The notes: generated from the sequence alone by a model not told the origin. Counted from the stretch's first letter, positions 22,060 to 31,199 are shown. The stretch is 41,282 bases of DNA from Deltaproteobacteria bacterium (GCA_016874755.1 VGTH01000049.1:1-41282), one strand, 5' to 3'. Program-made: numbers and translations.

Positions 22060-23100
22060 ATGCGCTTTGGAACTTTCAGCTATAACCAGCGCCGCCCGGG
22101 CGTCGCAGAGAAACAAGCGTTCGATGAATTGCTCGAGCAGATCGAATTGACCGAGAAGCTTGGGTTTAACGAAGCCTGGTTCGCTGAGCATCATCATTCC
22201 GATTACGGCATGCTGGCTTCGCCGAATCTGATGACCGCGGCTTTGGCGCGGCGCACAGAGCGAATGCGCTTCGGCAATCTCATTAGTGTTCTGCCGCTCT
22301 ACGATCCGATGCGGCTTGCCGAAGAGTGCGCCATGCTCGATGTCATGACCGGTGGGCGATTGAACGTCGGCCTCGGCCGCGGCGTGCCGAAAGACGACAT
22401 GAAGCATCGGCTCGATCGCGAGAGCGCGCAGGCGCGCTTCGATGAAGGTGTCGAGATTCTCATGAAAGCCTGGACGGGTGAGACGTTTAGTTATCAAGGC
22501 AAAGCCTGGGGCTACGAAGAAATTTCTTGCCGCCCATTGCCGATACAAAAACCGCATCCGCCGATCTATTACGGCGCGACGTCGCCGGACAGCCCGGCGA
22601 TGGTTGCCAAGCGTGGCTGGAATCTCGCGCTGTCGCGCCAGCCGCTGGCGAATTGCGCCACGGCGATCAAGAAATATCGCGACGCGCGCGCGGCTGCGAA
22701 CTTGGCTGGTCAAGGCGATGCTATCATGGTGCGCGATATCTATGTCGCCGATACCGACGAGCAAGCATGGTGTGAAGCCGTTCCCGAACTGATGCGCTAC
22801 TGGCAGTTGGCGACGGATAATTATTGGCGGGGCGAGACGCTATCTGAGGCCGATCTTACGCGCTTTACCGAGCGCTACGCCTACTATCCTGGCGGGTTGA
22901 CGATCAAGCGTTTGGACGAGTGGGGCACGTCGCTGATCGGCAGTCCCGAGACCGTGATCAAGAAGGCCCGCGAGATGCTCGTGACGGCCAGGCCGGATAG
23001 CTTGGTGGGCATGTTCCAGTTCGGAGCTTTGAAGCACGAGCAGGTGATGCACTCGATTGAACTGTTCGGCAGGGAAGTTATGCCGGCGCTGGGGAGTTAA
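22060..23100 (+). CDS. LLM-class flavin-dependent oxidoreductase (bacterial luciferase-like)
   Basis: 346 residues from the ATG at 22060, preceded by AGGAGGAG. A TIM-barrel luciferase-like monooxygenase using reduced FMN supplied by a partner. Blocks typical of the family are WFAEHHHSDYGMLASPNLM near 41-59, RTERMRFGNLISVLPLYDP, and GRLNVGLGRGVPKDD near 101-115. A late segment WGTSLIGSPETVIKKAREML marks the end. Such enzymes hydroxylate or cleave aldehydes, sulfonates, nitrilotriacetate and other small molecules. It directly follows an NMT1-type SBP, a family often associated with sulfonate or aromatic uptake, so the pair probably captures and oxidises one compound (inference). Confidence 0.88.
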   Translation: MRFGTFSYNQRRPGVAEKQAFDELLEQIELTEKLGFNEAWFAEHHHSDYGMLASPNLMTAALARRTERMRFGNLISVLPLYDPMRLAEECAMLDVMTGGRLNVGLGRGVPKDDMKHRLDRESAQARFDEGVEILMKAWTGETFSYQGKAWGYEEISCRPLPIQKPHPPIYYGATSPDSPAMVAKRGWNLALSRQPLANCATAIKKYRDARAAANLAGQGDAIMVRDIYVADTDEQAWCEAVPELMRYWQLATDNYWRGETLSEADLTRFTERYAYYPGGLTIKRLDEWGTSLIGSPETVIKKAREMLVTARPDSLVGMFQFGALKHEQVMHSIELFGREVMPALGS

Positions 23101-23270
23101 AAGTAGTTAAAAAGCAAAAATTCAACATTAAAAAACTCGGATGCAAAGGCAACGCGTTTCTAACCCGCCTTTGACCTTACGCGGACAACGACGTCCGGAT
23201 GCCGCTTTTTTAGCCCGCCAAAATCCGTTTCCTCAGTCGAACCGTAGATAACGTTAGAAAGCGATGACGC

Positions 23271-23289
23271 TCACGGTTGCCAACCGTGA
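23271..23289. promoter_or_regulatory. Short hairpin upstream of the DUF4394 gene
   Basis: A perfect 8-bp dyad TCACGGTT-GCC-AACCGTGA, about 37 bases before the GTG start at 23326. The rest of the 225-base gap (23101-23325) shows nothing recognisable. It could be an operator or a leader hairpin. Confidence 0.35.
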
Positions 23290-23325
23290 CTCGTCCTTCA
23301 ATCAAACCTTATGAAGGAGAACACC

Positions 23326-24236
23326 GTGAAAATTGCAACGTTTAAGCGTAAAAGAGCTTTGCGGGGGAACATCCTCGGTGCGCTCGCCGCGCTGGGCCTC
23401 GGCCTTGCCGCAGGTTGTTCATCGACGCAGACCGGCGAGATGCGCCCAGAGACGGTCTATGCGGTCACGAGTTCCAATCAATTACTAACCTTCAATGCCG
23501 GGCGACCGGGAGCGCCATCGGGCGCGAAGAAAGTCTCCAACCTCGCCGCCGGCGAGAACTTGCTCGGAATCGATTTCCGCCCCGCGGATGGCAAGCTCTA
23601 CGGTCTGGGCAGCTCGGGTCGGCTCTACACGATCGATCCGATGTCGGGTGGCGCGATGCAGGTGGGTTCGGGAACGTTTTCTATTGCTTTGAAGGGCAGC
23701 GCCTTCGGTTTCAATTTCAATCCGGTGGCCGACCGTATTCGCGTCGTCAGCGACTCGGGCCAAAATTTGCGCCTGCATCCGGATACGGGCGCGGTGGTCG
23801 ACGCCGATCCCAATATGGCCGGTGTGCAGCCGGACGCCGATTTGGCCTACGCCAAAAGCGACATGGCTTCAGGTAAAAAACCAACGTTGCGGCTGTGGCG
23901 TATTCGAATAGCGTGGCTGGCGCGAAGGTGACGACCAATTTTGCCATCGATAGCACGAGCGGCCACTTGCTGACGCAGGGTAGCAGGGAAAACGTAACGC
24001 CGGCAGTGTCACCGAACAGCGGGCAGCTATTTACTGTGGGCTCGTTGGGGGTCAGTGCCTCGGGTTGGGTTTCCTTCGACATCGCGCCGAAAACTGGGAT
24101 GGCGTTTGCCGCGATTACTCCGCGCGGTTCATCTGCGGCAGGTTTTTACGGGATCGATCTCGAAACCGGTGCCGCCAAGATGATCGGACAGATCGCCGCC
24201 GGTGAGGCGATACGCAGCATCGCGGTCATGCCGTAG
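23326..24236 (+). pseudogene. DUF4394-domain lipoprotein, split by a homopolymer frameshift
   Basis: The GTG at 23326 with AAGGAG (23314-23319) is the best start; an ATG 15 bases earlier is also possible. The lipobox LAAGC marks an outer-envelope lipoprotein. DUF4394 beta-propeller-like blocks follow: LLGIDFRPADGKLYGLGSSG, FGFNFNPVADRIRVVSDSGQ, NLRLHPDTGAVV. Frame one ends at 23931. The family sequence resumes in another frame as VAYSNSVAGAKVTTNFAID and GFYGIDLETGAAKMIG to 24236. Adding one A to the A6 run at 23875-23880 joins them seamlessly (GKKTNVAAVAYSNS). This may be a sequencing error or slippage; the gene is otherwise complete. Function unknown. Confidence 0.8.
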
Positions 24237-24280
24237 AGCAGCAGATTGGCCGCAAAAGACGCAAACTGAAAACAGAGCTG

Positions 24281-24358
24281 TGTCATTCTGAGGAGCGCAG
24301 CGACGAAGAATCTGCTGCTGAACCGAAGATGCAGATGCTTCGGCGGACCTTAGCATGA
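24281..24358. repeat. Family D repeat (TGTCATTCTGAG...GCATGAC)
   Basis: Begins TGTCATTCTGAGGAGCGCAG, continues GAAGAATCT and closes with GCATGAC, so the ends are TGTCAT and ATGAC. A shorter copy of the core (ATTCTGAGCGCAGCGAAGA) lies at 35010-35028 before livM. Sequences of this kind are widespread in environmental bacterial genomes (from memory). Confidence 0.55.
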
Positions 24359-24385
24359 CCCGCTGATGGATGGGGTGCCAACAAA

Positions 24386-24425
24386 GGGCACGCAGTTCGG
24401 AGGTAGAAATCCGGGCTGCGTGCCC
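24386..24425. repeat. 10-bp stem hairpin with TTCGGAGG in the loop
   Basis: GGGCACGCAG (24386-24395) pairs perfectly with CTGCGTGCCC (24416-24425) around a 20-base loop that contains TTCGGAGG and TCCGG. It lies between the DUF4394 and SGNH genes. There is no T-run, so a REP-like element is more likely than a terminator. Confidence 0.5.
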
Positions 24426-24502
24426 CGCGTTTTCATTGACAGAAATGCTTGTGATTCGATAGCGTTCAAGGGCGAGCAAATTCACGAACGAGGCTGAATA
24501 CC

Positions 24503-25609
24503 ATGAACGCTAACGATAATCTTCAGTGGATCGATGTGCGCGACGAGCGGTTTGACTGGTTGAACGTTGCCGATTGGGAAGCCAACGGCAGCGGATTGCA
24601 GCCGGTCCGAGTCAAGAAAATTTGGCGCGAAAAGTGGCCGCCGAAGACGGCGCGGCGCGCGACCTCGTCGGCGGGCATGGCGGTGCGCTTTCGCACCGAT
24701 TCGACGAAGCTCGTCTTTCGCGTTACCTTCATCGATTTTCCCGACAACCAGCCGGCGACCCCAGCCTCCGGCTGGGAACGCTCCCGGCCGAACTTTTTTT
24801 CGCTCTATCGCGACGCCAAATACGCCGGCGCTGTCGCCGGATTGGTGCATTTTGAGCGGCAGGACGTAACGATTTTTGATGATCGTGAATTGTCAGGCGA
24901 AGCGGAAATTCAGGTGCTATTGCCGTTCTACTATCGCAATGCCGAAACGATTTTGCAGAGCATCGGCATCGATGCCGGCGCCAATCTGGCAGCGCCCCAA
25001 CCCGACCAGCGGCCGCGAATCTTCTTTCACGGCGACTCGATCACTCAAGGTCACGGTGTGACGAGCCCGCGCGAAACCTATTGCTGGCAGGTTGCCGAGC
25101 AACTGAACTGCGTTGGCATCAACCACGGTTTCGGCGGCACGGCCTGGGCGGACAACGTGGTCGCGCAAGAAATCGCCGCGCGCGAGGATTGGGACGTGCT
25201 GTCGATCATGCTCGGAACAAATTCCTTCGGCGGCGCGGACGCCTATGGCAAGCCAGAGACCGCGGCTCAGTACGCGCAGAAATATGACGCGTTTCTCGAA
25301 ACCATTCGCCAGTCACATCCATCCAAGCCGATCCTCTGCACGACGCCGATTTTGAATCGTGCCGACCTCGACCGTGGCGGCAATCAGAATGGCGAGCGGC
25401 CGGATCTGTATCGCGAGGGAATTGTCCGAGTCGTCAAGGAACGGCAGAAGTCAGATAAGAATTTGCATCTCGCTGACGGGTTGGCAATGGTTAACGATCC
25501 GCTGTTCTTGCTGGTCACCGACCGTGTGCATCCTAACGATGCGGGTATGAATCGCATCGCCAACGGTGTGGCGGCAGCGCTGGGGCCGCTGTTAACGGGT
25601 CTGCGTTAG
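24503..25609 (+). CDS. SGNH/GDSL-family hydrolase with N-terminal beta domain
   Basis: 368 residues, no signal peptide seen. An N-terminal beta-sandwich region (about 1-165) precedes the hydrolase domain. Catalytic blocks: block I FFHGDSITQGHG near 175 (Ser nucleophile in GDS), block III MLGTNSF near 236 (G-x-N), and block V TDRVHPNDAGM near 341 (Asp-x2-His). Together they make a complete triad and oxyanion hole. The layout recalls carbohydrate esterases of the CE2/CE3 type, so deacetylation of a sugar or another ester is likely. The ribosome-binding site is weak. The gene stands alone between repeats. Confidence 0.85.
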   Translation: MNANDNLQWIDVRDERFDWLNVADWEANGSGLQPVRVKKIWREKWPPKTARRATSSAGMAVRFRTDSTKLVFRVTFIDFPDNQPATPASGWERSRPNFFSLYRDAKYAGAVAGLVHFERQDVTIFDDRELSGEAEIQVLLPFYYRNAETILQSIGIDAGANLAAPQPDQRPRIFFHGDSITQGHGVTSPRETYCWQVAEQLNCVGINHGFGGTAWADNVVAQEIAAREDWDVLSIMLGTNSFGGADAYGKPETAAQYAQKYDAFLETIRQSHPSKPILCTTPILNRADLDRGGNQNGERPDLYREGIVRVVKERQKSDKNLHLADGLAMVNDPLFLLVTDRVHPNDAGMNRIANGVAAALGPLLTGLR

Positions 25610-25622
25610 GAGATTCGGATTG

Positions 25623-25657
25623 TCTCGCGCAAAGGCGCAAAGGTCGCAAAGTTCGGA
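25623..25657 (+). repeat. Half copy of family A repeat
   Basis: One arm only: TCTCGCGCAAAGGCGCAAAG followed by GTCGCAAAGTTCGGA. It directly abuts the family B palindrome at 25667, giving a composite of two repeat families in one intergenic gap. Confidence 0.75.
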
Positions 25658-25666
25658 GGGGAATGG

Positions 25667-25771
25667 TTCACCACGAAGGCGTGAAGTACACGAAGGTTCG
25701 GATAAAAGGCCAAACATTTTCTTACCTTCGTGACCTTCGTGACCTTCGTGACCTTCGTGTGTTCGTGGTGA
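25667..25771. repeat. Family B palindromic repeat with a 4x tandem 9-mer
   Basis: Left arm TTCACCACGAAGGCGTGAAG then TACACGAAGGTTCGGA. The right arm contains four exact tandem copies of ACCTTCGTG (25724-25759) and ends TTCGTGGTGA. The arms are complementary, apart from the extra tandem units that expand the right arm. A second copy of the family is at 28956-29048. Confidence 0.85.
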
Positions 25772-25787
25772 GTCTTATCCTTTCCGA

Positions 25788-27248
25788 TCAAGCAGAATCC
25801 TTGTCGTAGCTCGCGAGGCACCGATCCACCATCGCCTCCACCGTCGCCCAATCGAAATTGCGAAATTCCCGCCCATGAATGGCCGACGGCTCACCGGCGT
25901 AGAACATCTCGTATTGCAGATGGCGCGAGCCGAATTCTGAACCGACGGCGTCCCAGACGAGCTTTAGTAATTTTATCCTTTCCGCGCCGTGGGCTTTGGG
26001 CCAGCGCACATAACGTTCCATGTCAGCGGCGGAGTCGGCATTGCGCAGCTCGCCGACGGTTGCCGGCAGTTGGATCGGGCTGCCGCCCAGGAGTCCGCGG
26101 ATTTGGTTCAACAACGGTGGGTAGATCGCCTGCTGGTAAACTTGGCTCGCATAGAGAATGGAGTCCTTCGGCCGCATGACGCCGAATTGATCCGGTTCGG
26201 CAGCGGCTTCGGCGCCGAGAATCATGCCTTCAACAATGGAGACACGAGTGGCGAGATCGCCGAGCTGTGACAGGATTTCGGGGCTGGTTGAGCGGCCGCT
26301 CAAGTCCATGCAGCGCTTCGCCAAGCCAACTAGAAATTGTAGCTTGGCCCAGGAGCGGATGTGCGACTGCGTATTGCCCAGAACATGCGCCGCCGTGGTG
26401 CTGAACTGGCCCGCGGTAAGCTCGATGTTCTTGTAGATGAAAACATCTTCCCAGGGCACAAAGACATCGTCGAAAACCACCAGCGAATCGGTTTCGTCGA
26501 AGCGCGACGACAGGGGATAGTCGAACACGCTGCTGACACCGAGAGCATAGGGTCGGCGCGGATAAAGCTTCAGTCCCGGCGCGCTATTGGGCACGACGCA
26601 GGAGATGGCGTAATCCTCATCGCCGGGACGCAACGGCAGAATCACCGAGACGAAAATGTAATCCGACATCACCGAGCCGGTGCCGAGCATTTGCGCGCCG
26701 CGCAGTACGATGCCGTTGTCGCGCTCCGCCGCGGCGCCGGCATAGAGAAAGGGCTCTGCTTGCTGATGTGCCGGCTTGCTGCGATCGATAGTCGGCTGGA
26801 CGATGACGTAACTCAGGTAAAGATCTTGGTCGGCGGCTTTGGCGGCAAAGCGCTGCAAGTTGTCGGCGAACTGCTGGCCGCCGCGCGCGTAAAACGGCAG
26901 CGAGCCGGCGAAGCCGGCGAAGAACGACGCCACGTGATCGGGCGAACGGCCGAGAAAGCCGTAGCTGGCGTCGGCGAAGAATTTCAGCGCGCGCCGGCGC
27001 GCCGCCAGGTCGTCGCGTGTGCGCGGGGTAAGCCATGATTTGTTGATCGGCTTGCCGTCCCGCGGCGAGGGGTACGTCATCAAGTCGCGGTTGTCCGGAT
27101 CGTTGGCAAGCTCATAAAGCCGCGCCACGGTTTTCACGCCGGCGGCGAACGCCGGATGGGTGGTTACGTCAGCGACGCGCTCGCCGTTTAACAAGACTGT
27201 CCGGCCATCGCGCAGGCCGCGGATAAATTCTTCGCCGCTGCGAGTCAT
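25788..27248 (-). CDS. HpaB-family FAD-dependent hydroxylase (4-hydroxyphenylacetate 3-monooxygenase-like)
   Basis: 486 residues, the full length of the oxygenase component of two-component flavin hydroxylases (acyl-CoA-dehydrogenase fold). It opens MTRSGEEFIRGLRDGRTVLL, typical of HpaB-like proteins, with NKSWLTPRTRDDL near 68-80, GVLLRGAQMLGTG-like substrate/flavin block (GIVLRGAQMLGTGSVMSD) near 190-207, and DDVFVPWEDVF near 264-274. It hydroxylates phenols or related rings with FADH2 from a separate reductase; no HpaC-type gene is adjacent. It diverges from a lipoprotein gene with only 28 bases between the two starts, so at least one promoter must lie inside the other gene. Confidence 0.88.
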   Translation of the reverse strand: MTRSGEEFIRGLRDGRTVLLNGERVADVTTHPAFAAGVKTVARLYELANDPDNRDLMTYPSPRDGKPINKSWLTPRTRDDLAARRRALKFFADASYGFLGRSPDHVASFFAGFAGSLPFYARGGQQFADNLQRFAAKAADQDLYLSYVIVQPTIDRSKPAHQQAEPFLYAGAAAERDNGIVLRGAQMLGTGSVMSDYIFVSVILPLRPGDEDYAISCVVPNSAPGLKLYPRRPYALGVSSVFDYPLSSRFDETDSLVVFDDVFVPWEDVFIYKNIELTAGQFSTTAAHVLGNTQSHIRSWAKLQFLVGLAKRCMDLSGRSTSPEILSQLGDLATRVSIVEGMILGAEAAAEPDQFGVMRPKDSILYASQVYQQAIYPPLLNQIRGLLGGSPIQLPATVGELRNADSAADMERYVRWPKAHGAERIKLLKLVWDAVGSEFGSRHLQYEMFYAGEPSAIHGREFRNFDWATVEAMVDRCLASYDKDSA

Positions 27249-27276
27249 GCGGGCTCCTTTATGCTATCGTGCGCAT

Positions 27277-27918
27277 ATGCATCTATTCGCCTTGCTAGTT
27301 ATGCTATTGTTGTCTGCCTGTTCTACCCCCCGGATGACTCCGGGCGCAACGCTTTTGTCCGGGCTTACTACTTATGAGAGTAAGATGGCCGCGGCGGGAA
27401 ACTCGCCGGGGCAGTGGCCGACACGGCAGCGCGCCGCCGCGGCGCTGAAAACAATCATGATGGCGGGGTTCCAGCGCCACCAGGAGCTGCAGCGCTTGGT
27501 CGATCTCGATCTCAGAAAACGTGAGTTTCAAATTACCCTGGAGCAAACCAACGTGTTGCCCGATCGCAAAGCTGAAATGCTCGCGGAGCTGCGCCAAATC
27601 GAGATGGAGATCCCCAAGCTAAAAGCGACGATCAAATCGCAGTTGTCGGCGCAAACGGTGACCGAGGAAGAACGCGTCGCCGCTGTGGCGACCGCTGCTA
27701 CGTTGGGCTGGCTACAACTGCGCATCGAATCATTTCCGACAAGCCGCAGCGGAGCGGGTGGTGCCTCAGCGTTGGTTGAAGTGGAGCAATACACCGTGAC
27801 AGACCTGGGCCAATTTGCTGCTGTGCGGGCGCCGGATGGCCAGCGTTACCGCTGCGATGTTGTCCATGTCGAGGATGAAGGGTCTTGGTTGCGCTGCGAG
27901 CCGTTGAGGACGTCGTAA
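27277..27918 (+). CDS. Predicted lipoprotein with central coiled coil
   Basis: 213 residues from the ATG at 27277, chosen because the lipoprotein signal starts there (MHLFALLVMLLLSACS, lipobox LSAC). A helical, charged middle part (about 65-130, for instance LAELRQIEMEIPKLKATIKS) is probably a coiled coil. The C-terminal portion is beta-rich and ends YRCDVVHVEDEGSWLRCEPL with two cysteines. It matches no family I recognise. There is no good ribosome-binding site in the short gap to the divergent HpaB-like gene. It is likely periplasmic and membrane-anchored; function unknown. Confidence 0.7.
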   Translation: MHLFALLVMLLLSACSTPRMTPGATLLSGLTTYESKMAAAGNSPGQWPTRQRAAAALKTIMMAGFQRHQELQRLVDLDLRKREFQITLEQTNVLPDRKAEMLAELRQIEMEIPKLKATIKSQLSAQTVTEEERVAAVATAATLGWLQLRIESFPTSRSGAGGASALVEVEQYTVTDLGQFAAVRAPDGQRYRCDVVHVEDEGSWLRCEPLRTS

Positions 27919-28032
27919 CTCGCGGCTCAGGTTCCGAATCAGGCCGATTGGTTTGACACCCCTGTGGGTTTTCCTTATACCCTACGTTTATTCAATATTT
28001 TTCGGCGAGTTCTCTAAGGAGGTGCCGCACCG

Positions 28033-28944
28033 ATGATGCCGACGCATGACAATTTCTATGACGTTTACTCCAAGGCGAGGAAACTCAAGATCAAATGGCC
28101 CAATGGCGCGCGGTTGGCGGTGGCGCTGGCGGGCAATTTGGAAGCCTGGACGGAAATTCCCAACCCCAAACACCGGCGCACGCACCATGTGGGCGGCTCG
28201 AATCCGATTAAAGAAGACGACGTGGTGTCGCTCTACGACTGCCGCACGGCGAGCGAAAACGATTATGGCGGACGGACGGGCGTCTGGCGCATCCTGCGCA
28301 TTTTCGACAAGTACGGGGTGAAAGCCTCTTTTAATACCAACGCGCTATGCATTCACCGTTATCCCGAAGCGGTCAAAGCCGTGCATGTGCGTGGGCATGA
28401 GATCGTCGGCCACTCCTATGCCGAAGACATTCAACTGACCCAATTGACCGACGAAGGCGAGCGCGACGAGATCCGCACTTGCGCGAAGATGTTTCAGGAC
28501 TTCACCGGCGTGCGGCCGACGGGTTGGTTGACCTCGGGCATGCGCCACACCGAGCGAACGATCAAGATTCTCGCCGAGGAGGGTTTCGATTGGCATGGCG
28601 ATGCGGTCAACGACGATAATCCCTACCCTGTGCAGATCGGCAGCAAGACGATGATCGTGGTGCCGTACAAGAACGCCATCAGCGGTTTGAACGACACCGG
28701 CATGTACCGCCGCGGTATCATTGCCCGCGATGTGTATCAATCGTTTAAAGACGAGTTCGATATTCTTTACGAAGAATCGGCCGAGGAGCCCAAGATGCTG
28801 ACGCTGGCGATGCACTGCCAAATGGCGTTTCCGGCAACCGGCAAGGTCTATGACGATTGCATCAAATACGCCAAGTCGTTTTCCGACGTCTGGTTCGCCA
28901 AGCGCTGCGAGATCGTCGACTGGGTGAAGAAGAACTGTCTGTAA
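28033..28944 (+). CDS. Polysaccharide deacetylase family protein (PuuE/allantoinase-like)
   Basis: 303 residues with a NodB-type barrel: ENDYGGRTGVWRILRIFDKY and GVKASFNTNAL near 83-107 (first motif region), GHEIVGHSYAED near 123-134 (second motif with metal His), and RPTGWLTSGMRHT near 160-172. This variant, with 'YGGRxGVWR' instead of the usual TFDD, is that of PuuE-like cyclic-imide or allantoin hydrolases, not peptidoglycan deacetylases. It therefore probably hydrolyses a C-N bond in a small molecule. AGGAGGTG lies upstream; the start may be either of two successive ATGs (28033, 28036). Cytoplasmic, no signal peptide. Confidence 0.82.
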   Translation: MMPTHDNFYDVYSKARKLKIKWPNGARLAVALAGNLEAWTEIPNPKHRRTHHVGGSNPIKEDDVVSLYDCRTASENDYGGRTGVWRILRIFDKYGVKASFNTNALCIHRYPEAVKAVHVRGHEIVGHSYAEDIQLTQLTDEGERDEIRTCAKMFQDFTGVRPTGWLTSGMRHTERTIKILAEEGFDWHGDAVNDDNPYPVQIGSKTMIVVPYKNAISGLNDTGMYRRGIIARDVYQSFKDEFDILYEESAEEPKMLTLAMHCQMAFPATGKVYDDCIKYAKSFSDVWFAKRCEIVDWVKKNCL

Positions 28945-28955
28945 GACAAGGACCG

Positions 28956-29048
28956 TTCACCTCGAAGACACGAAGGACACGAAGTTCGGACAAAGTTTAT
29001 TTCGATTCTTGACTCTTATCTTCGTGCTCTTCGCGCCTTCGTGGTGAA
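28956..29048. repeat. Family B palindromic repeat, second copy
   Basis: Left arm TTCACCTCGAAGACACGAAG then GACACGAAGTTCGGA; right arm CTTCGTGCTCTTCGCG then CCTTCGTGGTGAA. Same family as 25667-25771, without the tandem 9-mer expansion. It fills the gap between the deacetylase and leuC. Confidence 0.85.
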
Positions 29049-29114
29049 AAGTTTCCAGGCCTTGCAGTCGCACATACCCATCGATATTATTCCCCGCGAA
29101 GGAGACATTTTGTA

Positions 29115-30512
29115 ATGGCCGGTAGGACCCTGTACGACAAAATTTGGGAGTCGCACACCGTTGGCATTTTGCCGACGGGGCAGACGCAACTCTTTATTGG
29201 ACTCCATCTGATTCACGAAATCACCACGGCGCCGGCCTTCGACATGCTGCGCGAAAAGGGCTTGGACGTGGCGTTTCGCGATCGGACCTTTGCCACCGTC
29301 GATCACATCGTGCCCACCGATATTCGCAAGCGGCCGTTTCTCGATCAGGAAGCCGAAGAGCTGACGCAGGCTCTGGAGAAAAACGTCCAGCAATTCGGCG
29401 TCGAGTTCTTTGGTCTCGACAGCATGAACCAAGGCATCGTCCACGTGATCGGCCCGCAGCTGGGCTTGACGCAGCCGGGTATGACGCTCGCCTGCGGCGA
29501 CAGCCACACCAGCACCCATGGGGCCTTTGGGACTTTGGCTTTTGGCATCGGCACCAGTCAGGTGCGCGACGTGCTCGCGACTCAGACCTTGGCGATGGAC
29601 AAGCTCAAAGTCCGGCGTATCAATATTACCGGCGCCCTGGGAACCGGCGTGTACGCCAAGGATGTGATTCTCCATATTATTCGAAAACTCGGCGTCGGCG
29701 GCGGCAAGGGCTTCGCCTACGAGTACGGCGGCCCGGTGATTGATCGCATGAACATGGAACAGCGCATGACCGTCTGTAATATGAGCATCGAGGGCGGCGC
29801 GCTGGTGGGTTACGTCAATCCCGATCAAACCACTTTCGATTTTATCAAAGGCCGGCCCCACGCGCCCAAAGGCGCGGCGTTCGACAAAGCGGTGGCTTAT
29901 TGGAAGTCGGTGGCGAGCGATGCGGACGCGAAATTTGACGACGTTGTGAATTACGAAGGCAAAGATATCGAGCCGACGGTGACCTGGGGTATCAATCCAG
30001 GGCAGTCGGTCGGCGTTTCTGAAAAGCTGCCCAAGCCGGAGGAAACTACCGATCCCGACGGCGCCAAAAAAGCCTACGAGTTTATGGGCTGGGCTCCTGG
30101 GGCTCCGATCGCAGGCACGCCGATTAATGTCGCTTTCATTGGCTCCTGCACAAATGGTCGGCTGGAAGATTTCCGTGCGGCCGCCAGAATCGCCAAGGGG
30201 AGAAAGGTCAATCCTTCGGTACGCGCGCTGGCGGTGCCGGGTTCTGCCGAAGTAAAAAAATTGGCCGAGCAAGAAGGGCTGGATAAAGTTCTCAGCGAAG
30301 CCGGTTTCCAGTGGCGTGAAGCTGGCTGCTCGATGTGCTTGGCGATGAATCCGGACAAGCTCAACGGCCGGGAAGTGTCAGCCTCCTCTTCGAATCGCAA
30401 TTTCATCGGCCGCCAGGGCAGCCCGACGGGCCGCACGATGCTGATGAGCCCGGCGATGGTGGTGGCGGCGGCGCTGAATGGCAAAGTGGTTGACGTTCGA
30501 CAATACGAGTAG
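29115..30512 (+). CDS. leuC: 3-isopropylmalate dehydratase large subunit (aconitase family)
   Basis: 465 residues, the exact size of bacterial LeuC. It binds a [4Fe-4S] cluster and isomerises 2-isopropylmalate to 3-isopropylmalate in leucine synthesis. Cluster cysteines fall at about 344 ([11 protein letters not shown]), 405 and 408 ([12 protein letters not shown]). The conserved [20 protein letters not shown] near 132-151 and the closing [20 protein letters not shown] are standard. GAAGGAG precedes the ATG. leuD follows after 38 bases, but leuA and leuB are not in the window, so a related hydro-lyase (citramalate, dimethylmalate) cannot be excluded. A 418-codon antisense frame over this gene is only a shadow. 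Confidence 0.93.
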   Translation: MAGRTLYDKIWESHTVGILPTGQTQLFIGLHLIHEITTAPAFDMLREKGLDVAFRDRTFATVDHIVPTDIRKRPFLDQEAEELTQALEKNVQQFGVEFFGLDSMNQGIVHVIGPQLGLTQPGMTLACGDSHTSTHGAFGTLAFGIGTSQVRDVLATQTLAMDKLKVRRINITGALGTGVYAKDVILHIIRKLGVGGGKGFAYEYGGPVIDRMNMEQRMTVCNMSIEGGALVGYVNPDQTTFDFIKGRPHAPKGAAFDKAVAYWKSVASDADAKFDDVVNYEGKDIEPTVTWGINPGQSVGVSEKLPKPEETTDPDGAKKAYEFMGWAPGAPIAGTPINVAFIGSCTNGRLEDFRAAARIAKGRKVNPSVRALAVPGSAEVKKLAEQEGLDKVLSEAGFQWREAGCSMCLAMNPDKLNGREVSASSSNRNFIGRQGSPTGRTMLMSPAMVVAAALNGKVVDVRQYE

Positions 30513-30550
30513 AGGCACGGCATGCCGTGCCCCCGGATGTGTGAGGGACC

Positions 30551-31165
30551 ATGGGCGACATTGTAAAGATCATCAAACTCTCTGGAACCGCGCTACCGAT
30601 GCGCGGCAACGACATCGACACCGATCGGATTATTCCGGCGCGCTATCTAAAAGAGGTGACTTTTGCGCGCATGGGCGACTACCCGTTTTTCGACGAGCGC
30701 TTCAGCGCCGAAGGTAAGAAGAAAGACCATCCTTTCAACGATCCGGAATACAGCGGTGCGGCGGTCTTGTTTGTCAATAAAAACTTCGGCTGCGGCTCGT
30801 CGCGCGAGCACGCGCCGCAGGCGCTCAACCGCTTTGGCATCAAAGTCATCGTCGGTGAATCGTTTGCGGCGATTTTTGCCGGCAACTGCACGATGATGGG
30901 CGTGCCGACGGTGACCGTCAGCGAAAAAGACATTCAGCAGTTGATCAAAAGCGTCGAAGAAAATCCCAAGCTCGAGTACACGATCGACCTGGAGAGTAAG
31001 ACGCTCACCTACGGTAAGAACAAGATCGCCATCGATCTGCCAGAAACCTCGCGTACGGCGTTGATCACCGGGTCATGGGATTCGACCGCGCTGCTGCGCG
31101 CCAATCTTGCCCAGGTCAGACAGACCGCTACCAAACTGCCTTACATCGGCAACTTTGCCAATTAG
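30551..31165 (+). CDS. leuD: 3-isopropylmalate dehydratase small subunit
   Basis: 204 residues, the swivelling aconitase domain that supplies substrate-binding residues to LeuC. Signatures: GNDIDTDRIIPARYLKEVTF near 18-37 and the glycine-rich NKNFGCGSSREHAPQAL near 76-92, then FAAIFAGNCTMMGVP. Length matches LeuD of the roughly 200-residue type. It is co-directional with leuC and surely its partner. No clear Shine-Dalgarno besides GAGGGA ahead of the ATG. Confidence 0.93.
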   Translation: MGDIVKIIKLSGTALPMRGNDIDTDRIIPARYLKEVTFARMGDYPFFDERFSAEGKKKDHPFNDPEYSGAAVLFVNKNFGCGSSREHAPQALNRFGIKVIVGESFAAIFAGNCTMMGVPTVTVSEKDIQQLIKSVEENPKLEYTIDLESKTLTYGKNKIAIDLPETSRTALITGSWDSTALLRANLAQVRQTATKLPYIGNFAN

Positions 31166-31199
31166 CATAGTGGGTATCGCGAAATCGCAGGCGTGAACG

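Noticed and set aside
25724-25759. CRISPR-like array
   Set aside because: Four tandem 9-mers without spacers form one arm of a palindromic repeat; no cas genes are present.
29016-30272. A 418-codon open frame antisense to leuC
   Set aside because: Its composition is that of a shadow frame in GC-rich DNA, it has no recognisable domain and starts inside repeat sequence; leuC on the other strand is certain.
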